Below are positions 7,555 to 16,239 of a stretch of 38,866 bases of DNA, piece by piece. Below the pieces are notes generated by a model. It had not been told where the DNA came from. It did no database searches and saw only the letters and a list, made by a program, of their open reading frames with translations. Source of the DNA: an uncultured Succinatimonas sp. (GTDB lineage Bacteria > Pseudomonadota > Gammaproteobacteria > Enterobacterales > Succinivibrionaceae); the NCBI GenBank assembly GCA_937896115.1, contig CALBLB010000118.1, forward strand, positions 1 through 38,866. Reading direction: 5' to 3'. The position numbers and the translations under genes are program-made. Position 1 is the first letter of the stretch, and every line of letters starts with the position of its first letter.

Positions 7555-8354
7555 TATTCAGTCTCCTTGCGGGCTTTGAGAACGGTTGCCAATTTGACAT
7601 AGGCACTTACGCTGAGGTTTTCTGCACGATCTGTAAGTTTTATGTCCAAAGCCTCTATCTGCTCAGGAGTAAACAGTTTGCTCAAGGCATTACGCAAAGT
7701 TTTGCGACGTGCTGAAAAGGCGGTGACGGTCACTGTGTTGAGGAAAGGGGTAAGGGCCCGTTGCTCGTCGTCAAGAGCTCTGGGAACCAACCTTACTACG
7801 GCGGAGGTTACCTTAGGACGCGGGAAAAAAGCCGTATTCGGCACGATCAGCATGGGGATCACTTTGGCGTGAAACTGTGCCATTACGGTAAGCCGTCCGT
7901 AATCTTTTGAATCAGGAGATGCTGCCAGGCGCTCCACAACTTCTTTTTGCAACATGAAGTGCATGTCTTTGATGCCTTTTTGAGCCAGCAAATGAAAGAT
8001 GATCGGGGAGGTGATGTTGTAGGGCAGGTTACCGAAAACTCGCAATTCTCCTGCGCCCGGAAGTTTTTCGTAGTCAACTTTAAGAGCATCTCCTTCTATG
8101 AGATTTAGTCCCTTTAAAAAAGGATCATGACGCAGCATTTCGGCTAAATCCCGGTCAAGTTCGATGGCAGTTAAAGATCCGGCTCTTTCCAGCACCGGAC
8201 GGGTCAGGGCAGCATGCCCAGGACCTATTTCAACTAAATGATCTCCTGCCTTAGGTCCTATGGCATCCACTATCTGAGATATTATGTAGTCGTCGGTTAA
8301 AAAGTTTTGCCCGAAGCGTTTGCGGGCCTGAATATGGCGAGGAGGCAAAGCCAT
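7554..8354 (-). CDS. rsmA: 16S rRNA (adenine1518-N6/adenine1519-N6)-dimethyltransferase
   Basis: RsmA/KsgA, 266 residues, dimethylates A1518 and A1519 near the 3' end of 16S rRNA during 30S maturation. Start region MALPPRHIQARKRFGQNFL is characteristic, with the SAM motif VEIGPGHAALT (41-51), acidic motif AIELDRDL (63-70) and catalytic NLPYNITSP (109-117). aaaggagaa precedes the ATG. In E. coli the order is lptD-surA-pdxA-rsmA; here pdxA is absent and rsmA follows surA across a terminator-like hairpin. Confidence 0.96.
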   Translation of the reverse strand: MALPPRHIQARKRFGQNFLTDDYIISQIVDAIGPKAGDHLVEIGPGHAALTRPVLERAGSLTAIELDRDLAEMLRHDPFLKGLNLIEGDALKVDYEKLPGAGELRVFGNLPYNITSPIIFHLLAQKGIKDMHFMLQKEVVERLAASPDSKDYGRLTVMAQFHAKVIPMLIVPNTAFFPRPKVTSAVVRLVPRALDDEQRALTPFLNTVTVTAFSARRKTLRNALSKLFTPEQIEALDIKLTDRAENLSVSAYVKLATVLKARKETE

Positions 8355-8377
8355 TGCATGTTCTCCTTTGAAAATGA

Positions 8378-8399
8378 AAGCCCGCCGGCAAGCGGGCTT
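8378..8399 (-). terminator. Terminator-like hairpin between surA and rsmA
   Basis: aagcccgc (8378-8385) and gcgggctt (8392-8399) form an 8-bp stem with a 6-nt loop; on the minus strand it is followed by tcatttt. It falls between the surA stop and the rsmA SD and may lower readthrough into rsmA-rsmC. The U-run is short, so partial attenuation is more likely than full termination. Confidence 0.6.
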
Positions 8400-8423
8400 G
8401 AAAAGACTGTTTAAATCACAGCA

Positions 8424-9761
8424 TTATTTGGAGCTGGGATTTTCTTTTTGATGCTCCATATTGAATCCTGCTTCAAGCAATTTGGGATCGGTAATATGGA
8501 TATAGGCGTTATCCCGTAACTGCTGTTCCCACAGGCCCGATTGTTCTTGAAATTCACGTTCAAAGAGGATTTCGCGAGCACGGCTCTTATAAGCAGCATC
8601 ACTTCCCGTATCCGTCTTTACATCCTTTAACAAAATGATGTGCCATCCAAAAGATGAGCGTATAGGATCAGAAATCTGCCCTTTTTGCAAATTTACCATG
8701 GCCCGGGCAAAAGCAGGATCAAAAATCCCCGGAACGTTATAACCTAAGTCTCCGCCTTTTCCAGCTGATCCCGTGTCTTCGGAGTATTTGCGGGCGGCAT
8801 CGGCAAAACTGTATTCTCCGTTTAAAATATTTTGCTTAATTTTTAAAAGTTGATCTCGTGCGGCATCATCTGACAGGATTATTGAAGTTTTTAACAGTAT
8901 ATGAGCCGCATCATAGGTGGTAATGGGTTCGACGGCGTCATTGGACACATCGAAGACTTTCATAAAATGCAGACCTATAGGCGAGCGCATGGGGCCGATG
9001 AGAGTGCCCGGTTTTGCTTTGACCACTGCAGGAAGAAATCCCATGGGAACACGGGTTTCCGGTACATATCCGAGATCGCCTCCCTTGGATGCGGAGGCAT
9101 CAGCTGAGTAACGTGCGGCAACTGACGCGAAAGAAGCTCCGGAATTGAGGGCTTTTTTGACTTCCTGCGCTTGGGCCTGAGCCTGATTGTACTGAGCTTC
9201 CGTAGGATTTGCAGAAAGCGGGATCAGGATCTGCCCCAAATGATAGCGCGGTTCGATACTGCCGCGTTTTTTCAGCTGTTGAGCCAAAGAATTTACCTCG
9301 GCATCGGAGATACTGATGCGTGAACGCACACCTGATCGACGAAACTCGTTGATCATGTATTCATTGCGAAAAACATCACGCTGGGCAGCAGGTGACATTC
9401 CGGCAGCCATACCGTTTAACAGCTGTTCAGGAGTAGTATTGTTTTTAGCCGCAGTATCGGCCAGAGCCTGATCAAGCTGCATGTCGGTAAGTTCAATGCC
9501 GCGCTCTTTGGCCATCTGCAGCACCAGAGTATTGGTGATGAGATGTTCCATTGCCGCTTTGCGTGCGCCGAGCGGATCTAAGGCGATCTTCTGACGCCCT
9601 GCATTGGCAATGATGCGTTGCTGGGCGGCATTAAGTTCACTTTCTAGGATTATGTCGTTGTTAACTACGGCAGCAGTGCTGTCAAGCACCACCGGAGCTG
9701 CATTAACCTGCATTGCGGCTAAGGTTACGGTCAGACCTGAGATCAGCTGTCTTAATTTCAT
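8424..9761 (-). CDS. surA: Periplasmic peptidyl-prolyl isomerase and outer-membrane protein chaperone SurA
   Basis: Periplasmic chaperone of 445 residues (E. coli 428) that escorts outer-membrane proteins, including LptD, to the BAM complex. A signal peptide (residues 1-21, ending VNA) is followed by VVLDSTAAVVNNDIILESEL, the conserved SurA N-terminal strand-helix. Two parvulin domains follow: about 171-272 (RYHLGQILIPL ... GGDLGYVPE ... GLHFMKV) and about 284-390 (AAHILLK ... GGDLGYNVPG ... GWHIILL), then the C-terminal helix. The minus-strand SD ggagcggag is strong. It follows lptD by 22 nt, matching the usual lptD-surA order and shared role. Confidence 0.95.
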   Translation of the reverse strand: MKLRQLISGLTVTLAAMQVNAAPVVLDSTAAVVNNDIILESELNAAQQRIIANAGRQKIALDPLGARKAAMEHLITNTLVLQMAKERGIELTDMQLDQALADTAAKNNTTPEQLLNGMAAGMSPAAQRDVFRNEYMINEFRRSGVRSRISISDAEVNSLAQQLKKRGSIEPRYHLGQILIPLSANPTEAQYNQAQAQAQEVKKALNSGASFASVAARYSADASASKGGDLGYVPETRVPMGFLPAVVKAKPGTLIGPMRSPIGLHFMKVFDVSNDAVEPITTYDAAHILLKTSIILSDDAARDQLLKIKQNILNGEYSFADAARKYSEDTGSAGKGGDLGYNVPGIFDPAFARAMVNLQKGQISDPIRSSFGWHIILLKDVKTDTGSDAAYKSRAREILFEREFQEQSGLWEQQLRDNAYIHITDPKLLEAGFNMEHQKENPSSK

Positions 9762-9783
9762 TTAAATTTCTCCGCTCCTTTTG

Positions 9784-12390
9784 TCAGCGGTTGAGGTTTG
9801 TCGGATCGACAAACGGCATGTAATGAGTATCGGGCGACATAGGATTATCAACGCCGTCAACTTTGATTGTATAGAAGTTTTTAAGTTCAATCTGTACACC
9901 GATCACGCGATCGCGTTTATGCTCGCGTTTACTCCAATCCATTTTGGCGTAATCTTCATAGAACAAAGCAACGGCCGTACAACAGTTTTCACGACGCAGG
10001 GCAAGTTTACGATCGATATTGAAGTTTTGATCGAGATCGCGGTACATGGCGGCAGTCAGGCGGTAATTGCGTCCAAGCGCGATGGTAGTGCCGATCCCTG
10101 CCTGTCTTAAGTCGCGACTTTTCCAAGCTCCGGTCTTTTTATAGCTTTCCAGATCATAGTTACCGTTGCGATAGAAGCGGTAATTGGCAGTGATGCTTGC
10201 CGTCGCGGTGCGATAGGCTGCCGACACGCTGTAGCTTTGAAATTCGGAGTGCTCGGTATCATATGCTGCAGCCGAGTGCAGGGTGATGTTGTTGAACACG
10301 GAGGCGTCAAGATTTGCAGCAAGCAGTGAGCGCGGATAAGTGGGGCGTTCATCAGTTTTCAGCAAAGTTACGCGGGTGGGTTCAAAATTGTAAGTTTGGG
10401 CCAGTCCCATTCTCAGGATTTCACGATCGTGCGGATCCAGGATCCTTGAGGTCACACCGGCGGTTAAGGCATTGACATCGGCGATACGATCTATGCCGGC
10501 AAAACGTCTGAATGAGAATAAAGAGTAATAGTCGTCCAAATGATCCTTGGTGTCGTAAAGAGCGATCCCGCTTTGGTCGACATAGGGAATGTATTGATAT
10601 TTGATCTCAGGTTCGATGGTTTGGGTATGCCGCATGTCGAGAGCTTTTCTTTCAAAAGTGGTGCGGCCGCGTGCTTCCAATTCATAAAGAAAACGGTTTT
10701 TGCTACGCTCAAGACTGTCAAATCCCAAGGCATCGTATCTTTTGTATTTGTCGAGCTGCCCTTGATCGTAGTGCGTGGCAAAACCTCTGGCTCCTATATC
10801 CAAAGTGGTGCCGCGCACATCAAATACGTGATAGCTCACGTGCGGTTCCAAATGGGTGCGTACGGTGCGTTCTGCATAGTAGTTATCAAAACTTTCCATT
10901 TCAAAACGGGTAACCTCACCGTAAAGATCACCTGACAGGCGATCGTAAGTACCGCTTAAGGTCCCTGAGAGTTTGGGTAACATGGAAAAAGGTCGGCTGG
11001 ATACTGATCCTGCAGTTTCGGGGATCAGCGATTGATAACGACGCAGTTCTGCTGCCAGCGTGTAATGAGGACGAATATAATTCATGTGCAGCTGTTGCAA
11101 AAGATGATCGTCGGTAGTGGCAGCATCCGGCTGTGCCAGATCGGTTAAATAACTGTAGTCGTTAGGTCGTACGCGCTGGAAGTTGATCCCCGTATAAAGA
11201 TCTCCGTTTAAAAAAGATGCGCCGGTGCGCAGGTGCATGTACCAGCGTTTGTGACTGCCGTCGGGATCTTTTCTCGGGGTCCAGTCGGTATCGTTGGGCA
11301 GGTAATTGAAGATCAATGATCCGGAGATATTTTGCCAGGGCATGAACCGCAATTCGTTGAAAAACTGCCAACGGTGTTCCCCGAACCATGAAGGAGTGAA
11401 AGTCCAGTCATAGTTAGGAGCCAGATTGAAGTATATCGGCTGGGTAAATTTTATGTGTTCAGAACCCATGCTGAACGACGGATAAAGCAAACCGGTACGT
11501 CTTTCATTGGTGATGGGAAAATTTACGTACGGCAGGTAAAACACCGGAACGGGACCTGCCCACAAAGCGGCATTCCAAGCCTCCCCGAACGCTTCATTGC
11601 GATCGATATCCACGGTTGAGGCACTTAAATGCCAAGAACTGTCATCTGCAGGGCAGGTGGTTAACGTTCCCGATTTAAATGTTTGTGAATTTTTGGCATT
11701 GTCGATGTCGTGTTTTTCGGCACTGCCTCGCAAAACCGATCCGTTGAATTGGAACTTGGTATTACTAAGTTGAACGGATTTATCCTTTAAGTGATAAATC
11801 GCATCTTCCTGAGTATGAACGGTATATTCACCGTTTCTTATTACGGTATTACCGTGGGTAGTGAATGTCTGATCTTTTTGAGCGTAATGCGCAATATCCG
11901 TGTCGATGCGTCTGTCCTTTTGGACTATGTTTACGCGTCCTGAATAGGTAAGATCGTTGCTTTGCTTGTTAAGATCACCTGAAACTTTATCAGCCTCAAC
12001 CGTTACCGGGGTGGTATTTACGTCAAACTGTTCAGGCGTAGTGTAAGAAGGCACGTCCGTGTAACAACTTAAATCGCTGGCAGGAACCGGCATGTTGGGG
12101 GCCGTTCTGAACGGACGGCTCTTCATGAGGGTAACCAATCTTGCGGCAAAAGTGGAGCTGTCTGCTTTTTTGAGGTTATTTAGGTAAAGCAAAGATGCCG
12201 GAGATTGCATCACTTCATGTTGTCTTGAAGCAAACAGCGTGACGTTTTTGGTGCGATCCAAAGCATTGCCCAAAACGCGCCCCGTGGTGATTGAATATGT
12301 CGGTGTTTCGGCTTTAGCCGCAGTGGACATGATCACGGCACAGGCTAAAGCGGTCAGGGCAAAAGAGAAACGTAAATCTGTTTTTTTCAC
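9784..12390 (-). CDS. lptD: LPS-assembly outer-membrane protein LptD
   Basis: Outer-membrane beta-barrel of 868 residues that inserts lipopolysaccharide in the outer leaflet with LptE. It starts with GTG at 12390, directly encoding a signal peptide (MKKTDLRFSFALTALACAVI, cleavage near AKAE). The OstA/LptA-like jellyroll spans about 128-250 and the LptD barrel about 280-860. All four disulfide cysteines are present: C109 (SCYTDVPSY), C246 (TTCPADDSSW) and the adjacent pair C803-C804 (RRENCC). The protein is longer than E. coli LptD (784) mainly because about 80 residues separate the signal peptide from the first cysteine, where E. coli has only a few. The gene is 21 nt after yacG and 22 nt before surA. 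Confidence 0.95.
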   Translation of the reverse strand: MKKTDLRFSFALTALACAVIMSTAAKAETPTYSITTGRVLGNALDRTKNVTLFASRQHEVMQSPASLLYLNNLKKADSSTFAARLVTLMKSRPFRTAPNMPVPASDLSCYTDVPSYTTPEQFDVNTTPVTVEADKVSGDLNKQSNDLTYSGRVNIVQKDRRIDTDIAHYAQKDQTFTTHGNTVIRNGEYTVHTQEDAIYHLKDKSVQLSNTKFQFNGSVLRGSAEKHDIDNAKNSQTFKSGTLTTCPADDSSWHLSASTVDIDRNEAFGEAWNAALWAGPVPVFYLPYVNFPITNERRTGLLYPSFSMGSEHIKFTQPIYFNLAPNYDWTFTPSWFGEHRWQFFNELRFMPWQNISGSLIFNYLPNDTDWTPRKDPDGSHKRWYMHLRTGASFLNGDLYTGINFQRVRPNDYSYLTDLAQPDAATTDDHLLQQLHMNYIRPHYTLAAELRRYQSLIPETAGSVSSRPFSMLPKLSGTLSGTYDRLSGDLYGEVTRFEMESFDNYYAERTVRTHLEPHVSYHVFDVRGTTLDIGARGFATHYDQGQLDKYKRYDALGFDSLERSKNRFLYELEARGRTTFERKALDMRHTQTIEPEIKYQYIPYVDQSGIALYDTKDHLDDYYSLFSFRRFAGIDRIADVNALTAGVTSRILDPHDREILRMGLAQTYNFEPTRVTLLKTDERPTYPRSLLAANLDASVFNNITLHSAAAYDTEHSEFQSYSVSAAYRTATASITANYRFYRNGNYDLESYKKTGAWKSRDLRQAGIGTTIALGRNYRLTAAMYRDLDQNFNIDRKLALRRENCCTAVALFYEDYAKMDWSKREHKRDRVIGVQIELKNFYTIKVDGVDNPMSPDTHYMPFVDPTNLNR

Positions 12391-12411
12391 AAAAAGACTC
12401 TTTAAAAAAAT

Positions 12412-12723
12412 TCAGTGCTGTGATCTGATTTCCTTTGCAGAAAAAACGGCATCTGAGGCATATTCAGCATCGTCGTCTTCCAGTAGCGAAGGTCCTTCGA
12501 TTTTCATTTCCTCGGAGGCCCAGGCACCCAAATCGAGAAGTTTACAACGTTCGGAACAAAAAGGTCTGAAAGGATCCGAAGTACTGTAAACGTGCATCAT
12601 GCCGCAGTGGGGACAACGTACTTGAATACCGCCAACAGATTTTTCCGGACCGCGTACGTGATCATGCACGCTTTCTTCCAGTTCCTCGAAGGTACCTTCA
12701 GGTAACAGATCTTTAAGACTCAT
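12412..12723 (-). CDS. yacG: DNA gyrase inhibitor YacG-like zinc protein, extended at both ends
   Basis: Small zinc-ribbon protein of 103 residues. The YacG core is unmistakable: VRCPHCGMMHVYS then FRPFCSERCKLLDLGAWASE, with zinc ligands C37, C40, C56 and C60. E. coli YacG (65 aa) binds GyrB and inhibits gyrase. Here about 34 acidic residues precede the core and about 30 follow it, ending in a negatively charged tail (EDDDAEYASD). Its ATG overlaps the zapD stop (ATGA), as expected for the conserved coaE-zapD-yacG cluster. Confidence 0.9.
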   Translation of the reverse strand: MSLKDLLPEGTFEELEESVHDHVRGPEKSVGGIQVRCPHCGMMHVYSTSDPFRPFCSERCKLLDLGAWASEEMKIEGPSLLEDDDAEYASDAVFSAKEIRSQH

Positions 12724-13469
12724 TTAAGATCACCGCGTATATAGGCAATAGAAAAAGGGATATCTCCCACAGGAGCGCCTTTGTCATACGGAAGAAAACG
12801 CACGTTTATCCTGGATTGAAATCCTGAAACTACCGGATATCCGCGGATTTTGCTTTCATCGTAACTTACGTTGATAAGATCGCATGAATCGGCATTTTCC
12901 TGCATGAATCCAAGATGAGCTATGCGCTCTTGTGACGTTGCGCAAAGTCTCCACAGATAGAGCACGGTGGAAATTGGGATGCGCAGACAATCCAGTTCGT
13001 GGATCCAATTATCCACAGTGGCGCGGCGTTCTTCTATGGGAAGATGTAACCAGAATTCAAAAAGCGGGGTATCAAAACAGTTTATGCCAGACGGGGTACG
13101 AAAGCGCGGTTTTACGGTCTCCAAAATAGGATCGCTTTGCAATACCACGCGTTGTCTGGTGAAATTATCCAGAGCAGTGCGGGAGGCATTGATTTCAGAG
13201 CGCAACTCTTTAATCAATTCACCGTCGGCTTCCTCAAGATTTTGCCATTCTCTGAGGCTTGCGTCGCAACGTTCCAGATCTTTTAATATATCTATCTTTA
13301 TAGAGCCGGTACCGTCGACAAGATCTATATAGTCGACAATGCAACGTAACAAGGCATATGTTTCCTGCACATTGCTTATGCCGCGGTTGTCGGCAACTCC
13401 GCTGAAAATTTTTTCGAATTTGAGATAGGTTCTCGCCTTTGGACTTAAGGGAAAATCGTAATAAAGCAT
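12720..13469 (-). CDS. zapD: Cell division protein ZapD (YacF family)
   Basis: Cytoplasmic FtsZ-crosslinking protein, about 249 residues (E. coli 247), that stabilises the Z-ring. The N-terminus MLYYDFPLSPKARTYLKFE corresponds to VLFEHPLNEKMRTWLRIE of E. coli ZapD, and the C-terminal half has CFDTPLFEFWLHLP and SGFQSRINVRFLPYD, both diagnostic. The ATG at 13469 is preferred; an in-frame GTG at 13487 would add MCRHCH. Neither has a clear SD. Its stop overlaps yacG (ATGA). coaE lies upstream after about 280 bp, which breaks the usual tight coaE-zapD spacing. Confidence 0.9.
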   Translation of the reverse strand: MLYYDFPLSPKARTYLKFEKIFSGVADNRGISNVQETYALLRCIVDYIDLVDGTGSIKIDILKDLERCDASLREWQNLEEADGELIKELRSEINASRTALDNFTRQRVVLQSDPILETVKPRFRTPSGINCFDTPLFEFWLHLPIEERRATVDNWIHELDCLRIPISTVLYLWRLCATSQERIAHLGFMQENADSCDLINVSYDESKIRGYPVVSGFQSRINVRFLPYDKGAPVGDIPFSIAYIRGDLK

Positions 13470-13515
13470 ATGGCAGTGCCGGCACACTTTTGCCGGATTT
13501 TTATAAAAGCAATTA

Positions 13516-13565
13516 AAAACCCGTCATTGCGGGGCGTTTTAGTAAAGCAATTGTACTTGCGAAAA
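13516..13565. repeat. Possible degenerate dispersed palindromic repeat in the coaE-zapD gap
   Basis: The gap holds ccgtcattgcggggcg followed by gtaaagcaatt, which resembles the widespread intergenic repeat of the GTCATTGCGAGG...GAAGCAATC type. Read on the minus strand the same DNA can form a bulged hairpin (aaaa[cgc]ccc ... gggtttt) that could end the coaE transcript. A minus-strand frame through it gives the tell-tale KTPRNDGFL peptide seen when such repeats are translated. Confidence 0.4.
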
Positions 13566-13750
13566 TTAAGTCTAAAGTTCAATTGCGGGTTATTACAGAA
13601 AAAAATCATATTTTCTGAAAATAACATCAAGGCAGTTTTGCCTGCAAAGCCTCCCTCAAAATCAAATTTACGGTCGCAAACTAGAGCACTCCTTAAATTT
13701 TGAGCGATATATCTTGGTTGCGTGCAAGTTTTGGGAGGCAATCTTTCAGA

Positions 13751-14401
13751 TCAGGAGTTGATCTCATCGTGAGCTTTAATTTTTCCTGCCTGATAGATTT
13801 TATGTAATTTTATCACGGTCTCTTTGATTTCACTTAAGCTCAGACGATCCGTTTCAATCAAATCGTCGGCATATTTTCGTCTTATTTTTCTTGAGACTTG
13901 TGAGGCGATCATGGCCTGTGCCGTTTGTTCGCTAACGTGATCACGCTCAATCAGTCTTTTTAGTTGGGTTTGTTCATTAGCATCCGCCACCAGGATCCTG
14001 TCAGCTATGTTCTGATTTGTGCCTTCAAAAAAAAGCGGGATCACCGCAATAACATAGGCAGCAGTACTTTGGGCAATCCTGGCTTTCAATTCTTTCATAA
14101 TGGCAGGATGAGTTATGGCATTGAGTTTTGTCAAAGCCTCGTCATTACCGAATACTTTAAGACGCAAAGCCCGACGATTCAAAGATCCGTCGTCTTTTAA
14201 AACGTCGTTACCGAATGCAAGAGCAAGTTCTTTTAACAGAGGTTGTCCTATGTTGCACAATTCTCTTGAGATGAGATCGGTATCGAAAACCGGAACTCCC
14301 AAAGCTTTGAATTGATTGGAGATCACGGTCTTCCCGCAGGCTATTCCGCCTGTAAGGACGACGCACAGAGTTTTTTTGTCGTTAGTTCGGTTCATGATCA
14401 T
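13751..14401 (-). CDS. coaE: Dephospho-CoA kinase
   Basis: Cytoplasmic kinase of 216 residues (E. coli 206) for the final step of coenzyme A synthesis, phosphorylating the 3'-OH of the ribose of dephospho-CoA. The P-loop is LTGGIACGKT (16-25), followed by VFDTDLISREL, the conserved Asp segment, and the CoA-domain helix ITHPAIMKELKARI. The start ATG at 14401 overlaps the stop of the McrC-like gene (ATGA); a second ATG at 14395 is possible. coaE normally heads the coaE-zapD-yacG cluster. Here it appears to be the third gene of a transcript that begins with the two McrBC-like genes, unless an internal promoter exists. Confidence 0.95.
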   Translation of the reverse strand: MIMNRTNDKKTLCVVLTGGIACGKTVISNQFKALGVPVFDTDLISRELCNIGQPLLKELALAFGNDVLKDDGSLNRRALRLKVFGNDEALTKLNAITHPAIMKELKARIAQSTAAYVIAVIPLFFEGTNQNIADRILVADANEQTQLKRLIERDHVSEQTAQAMIASQVSRKIRRKYADDLIETDRLSLSEIKETVIKLHKIYQAGKIKAHDEINS

Positions 14402-16233
14402 GGTTCGTTAAGAAAGCGTTTTAAACGTAATTCAAGCTGTTGTTTAAGATACGCAAAACCTGAATTTTCATTAAGTGTAAATGCGTCTGCATGATGCAGT
14501 GCCGTATTTTCTTCATCGTAATCGTGCAGTGTTGACGAGTCTTCCTGCGTTTTTCCGCACAGTAACAAAACTCCCAAATTTTCGTCGGCAGGATCTGCAT
14601 AGCTTATTTGAACGTCGTATTTAAAAACGGTTTTTAAAAAACGGTGTTTGAGCACGGTTTGCAACGATGAATATTTTGAGTCTAAAAAACAGTAACCTTC
14701 GCGGCGATCAGGCGAGCATATCTTGATGAGAAAATCGGGAGTGTATACCGCATTGGCGCTCAGTACCTGCTGTTCTACCGTGCTGCGATCTTCATTCATT
14801 ATCCAGGAAGAGGAGCGGATCAGCTTGATCCCTTTGTCTTTTTGCTGATAGTTTTTGATAACCGGCTGATAGTAAAGTTGTACTGAAGTACCGTTTAAGG
14901 AAAATTCAAAAAGATTGTCAAATGACGGTGCCGTGTAATATCTTGATTGATAACTCCAGTTTACTTTGGAACTGTTGATGAGTTTGCAACCGCAAAAGTA
15001 CAGTACTTCGCAGATTTTCAGCAGGCAGTAATATTCGTACCACAGATTTCTTGCGGTGGTGTTAAAGCAAAATCGTTGCTGTTCATCGTTATTTGCGTGT
15101 TTAAACCAGTTAAGTGCCAGAGCATAAATACGACGGTATACGGGAGTACTGAGTACTTTGTCGGTAAGCTGAGGCGGTTTAGTTAAGATCTGCGGGGTTA
15201 AACCTGTAAACACCGTCTGATATTCACAGTACAGTTTTTGCAATGTAGCAAGGCATTCTGACAATTCCCGCTCCCATGAAGACTCACCGTGAGCTTGTGC
15301 AAATCCGGTATAAACGGACTGACCGAATCCTGGCAATGACGGAATGTCACGGCTTTGGTTCTTAGGATTTGGCAAAAATATGATCCTGTAGGCGTCATAA
15401 AGATTTTTATATACGGTGAACAAAAAATTCAGGATCACCTGGTTTTCAATATATCGGTTGGTTGTGACCAAACTTCGGCTCAAAGTTCTTCTGGGCATGT
15501 AGTTTTGCCCGTTTGCAACCACTGCGGATGCAACTTTGGTCGCAATCAGTTCGTCAGGATGGGTGACTATATACCTTAAAGTATCTGCAGTAACGGTTTT
15601 GACGCGTTCAAGAGCTTCAAGCTTTTCTGCAAATTCATAAGAGCGTTTTGAATTTGACCGGAAAAAATAAAGAGCATCTTGGTAACAGGCAATGACTTGT
15701 TTTGCCGTTTGCAACTGCAATGCATTTTCGGGTGAATTGTCGGTTAAGGGGCGATTAAAAAGTTCGGACAGTCGGTTTTTTACCAGATATTCCTGATTTT
15801 TTAAAACAAAATAACGCATGGCGGAAATATTGTCGTTTTCTTTTTGATCGCGCTCAAGTACCGTCAGCATAGGAGAGTTCAGTACGGATCCGTCAGGCAT
15901 CGTTAACGATAAGACGGCGTTTCCCATGCATTGTGAAAAAATGGACTGAGCATTCTTTGATGAAAGCAAACAATATTTTTGGTTTGAGGTGTCGCCTGTC
16001 AAAAGCGTATCCTCGATGGTCACTTTTTCCGCATTTACCGACAGTTCGATTTTGTTTAAAGGATCTTCTGCATCCGAAAGCAGCCACACTTCGTATTTTT
16101 GGTCCGAAAATACGAAGTACGGATCTTTCGGGGTCAAAATTTCTGATCCTAAATTCAAGGACATGTCTTGATACGGCCGCATTTCATCTGAAATGTGGCT
16201 TATATCCAGCAGCGTCAGCTTTAAGCTAATCAT
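14398..16233 (-). CDS. McrC-like DUF2357 protein with C-terminal PD-(D/E)XK nuclease
   Basis: A 611-residue protein. I recognise the DUF2357/McrC-type architecture: a beta-rich N-terminal 130 residues, a helical middle with TNRYIENQVILNFL (E263) and ARNLWYEYYCLLKICEVL (E400), and a C-terminal PD-(D/E)XK nuclease. The nuclease motif is visible as VYTPDFLIK (P499, D500) and CFLDSKYS (D518, K520), followed by VFKYDVQISYA and a beta strand LGVLLLCG. This is the nuclease partner of McrB-type AAA+ motors in type IV restriction. It starts 6 nt after the McrB-like gene and its stop overlaps the coaE start. No signal peptide or membrane segment is seen. Cleavage target (modified DNA, or RNA as proposed for coiled-coil McrBC relatives) cannot be read from sequence. 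Confidence 0.75.
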   Translation of the reverse strand: MISLKLTLLDISHISDEMRPYQDMSLNLGSEILTPKDPYFVFSDQKYEVWLLSDAEDPLNKIELSVNAEKVTIEDTLLTGDTSNQKYCLLSSKNAQSIFSQCMGNAVLSLTMPDGSVLNSPMLTVLERDQKENDNISAMRYFVLKNQEYLVKNRLSELFNRPLTDNSPENALQLQTAKQVIACYQDALYFFRSNSKRSYEFAEKLEALERVKTVTADTLRYIVTHPDELIATKVASAVVANGQNYMPRRTLSRSLVTTNRYIENQVILNFLFTVYKNLYDAYRIIFLPNPKNQSRDIPSLPGFGQSVYTGFAQAHGESSWERELSECLATLQKLYCEYQTVFTGLTPQILTKPPQLTDKVLSTPVYRRIYALALNWFKHANNDEQQRFCFNTTARNLWYEYYCLLKICEVLYFCGCKLINSSKVNWSYQSRYYTAPSFDNLFEFSLNGTSVQLYYQPVIKNYQQKDKGIKLIRSSSWIMNEDRSTVEQQVLSANAVYTPDFLIKICSPDRREGYCFLDSKYSSLQTVLKHRFLKTVFKYDVQISYADPADENLGVLLLCGKTQEDSSTLHDYDEENTALHHADAFTLNENSGFAYLKQQLELRLKRFLNEP

Positions 16234-16239
16234 GAAAGT

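Noticed and set aside
9781..10110. Plus-strand ORF of 109 codons antisense to lptD
   Set aside because: It lies wholly inside lptD, has no SD and no recognisable domain; it is a shadow of the lptD reading frame.
13445..13741. Minus-strand ORF of 98 codons between coaE and zapD
   Set aside because: It overlaps the zapD 5' end and runs through a repeat-like element (KTPRNDGFL peptide), a sign of translated intergenic repeat and not of a gene.
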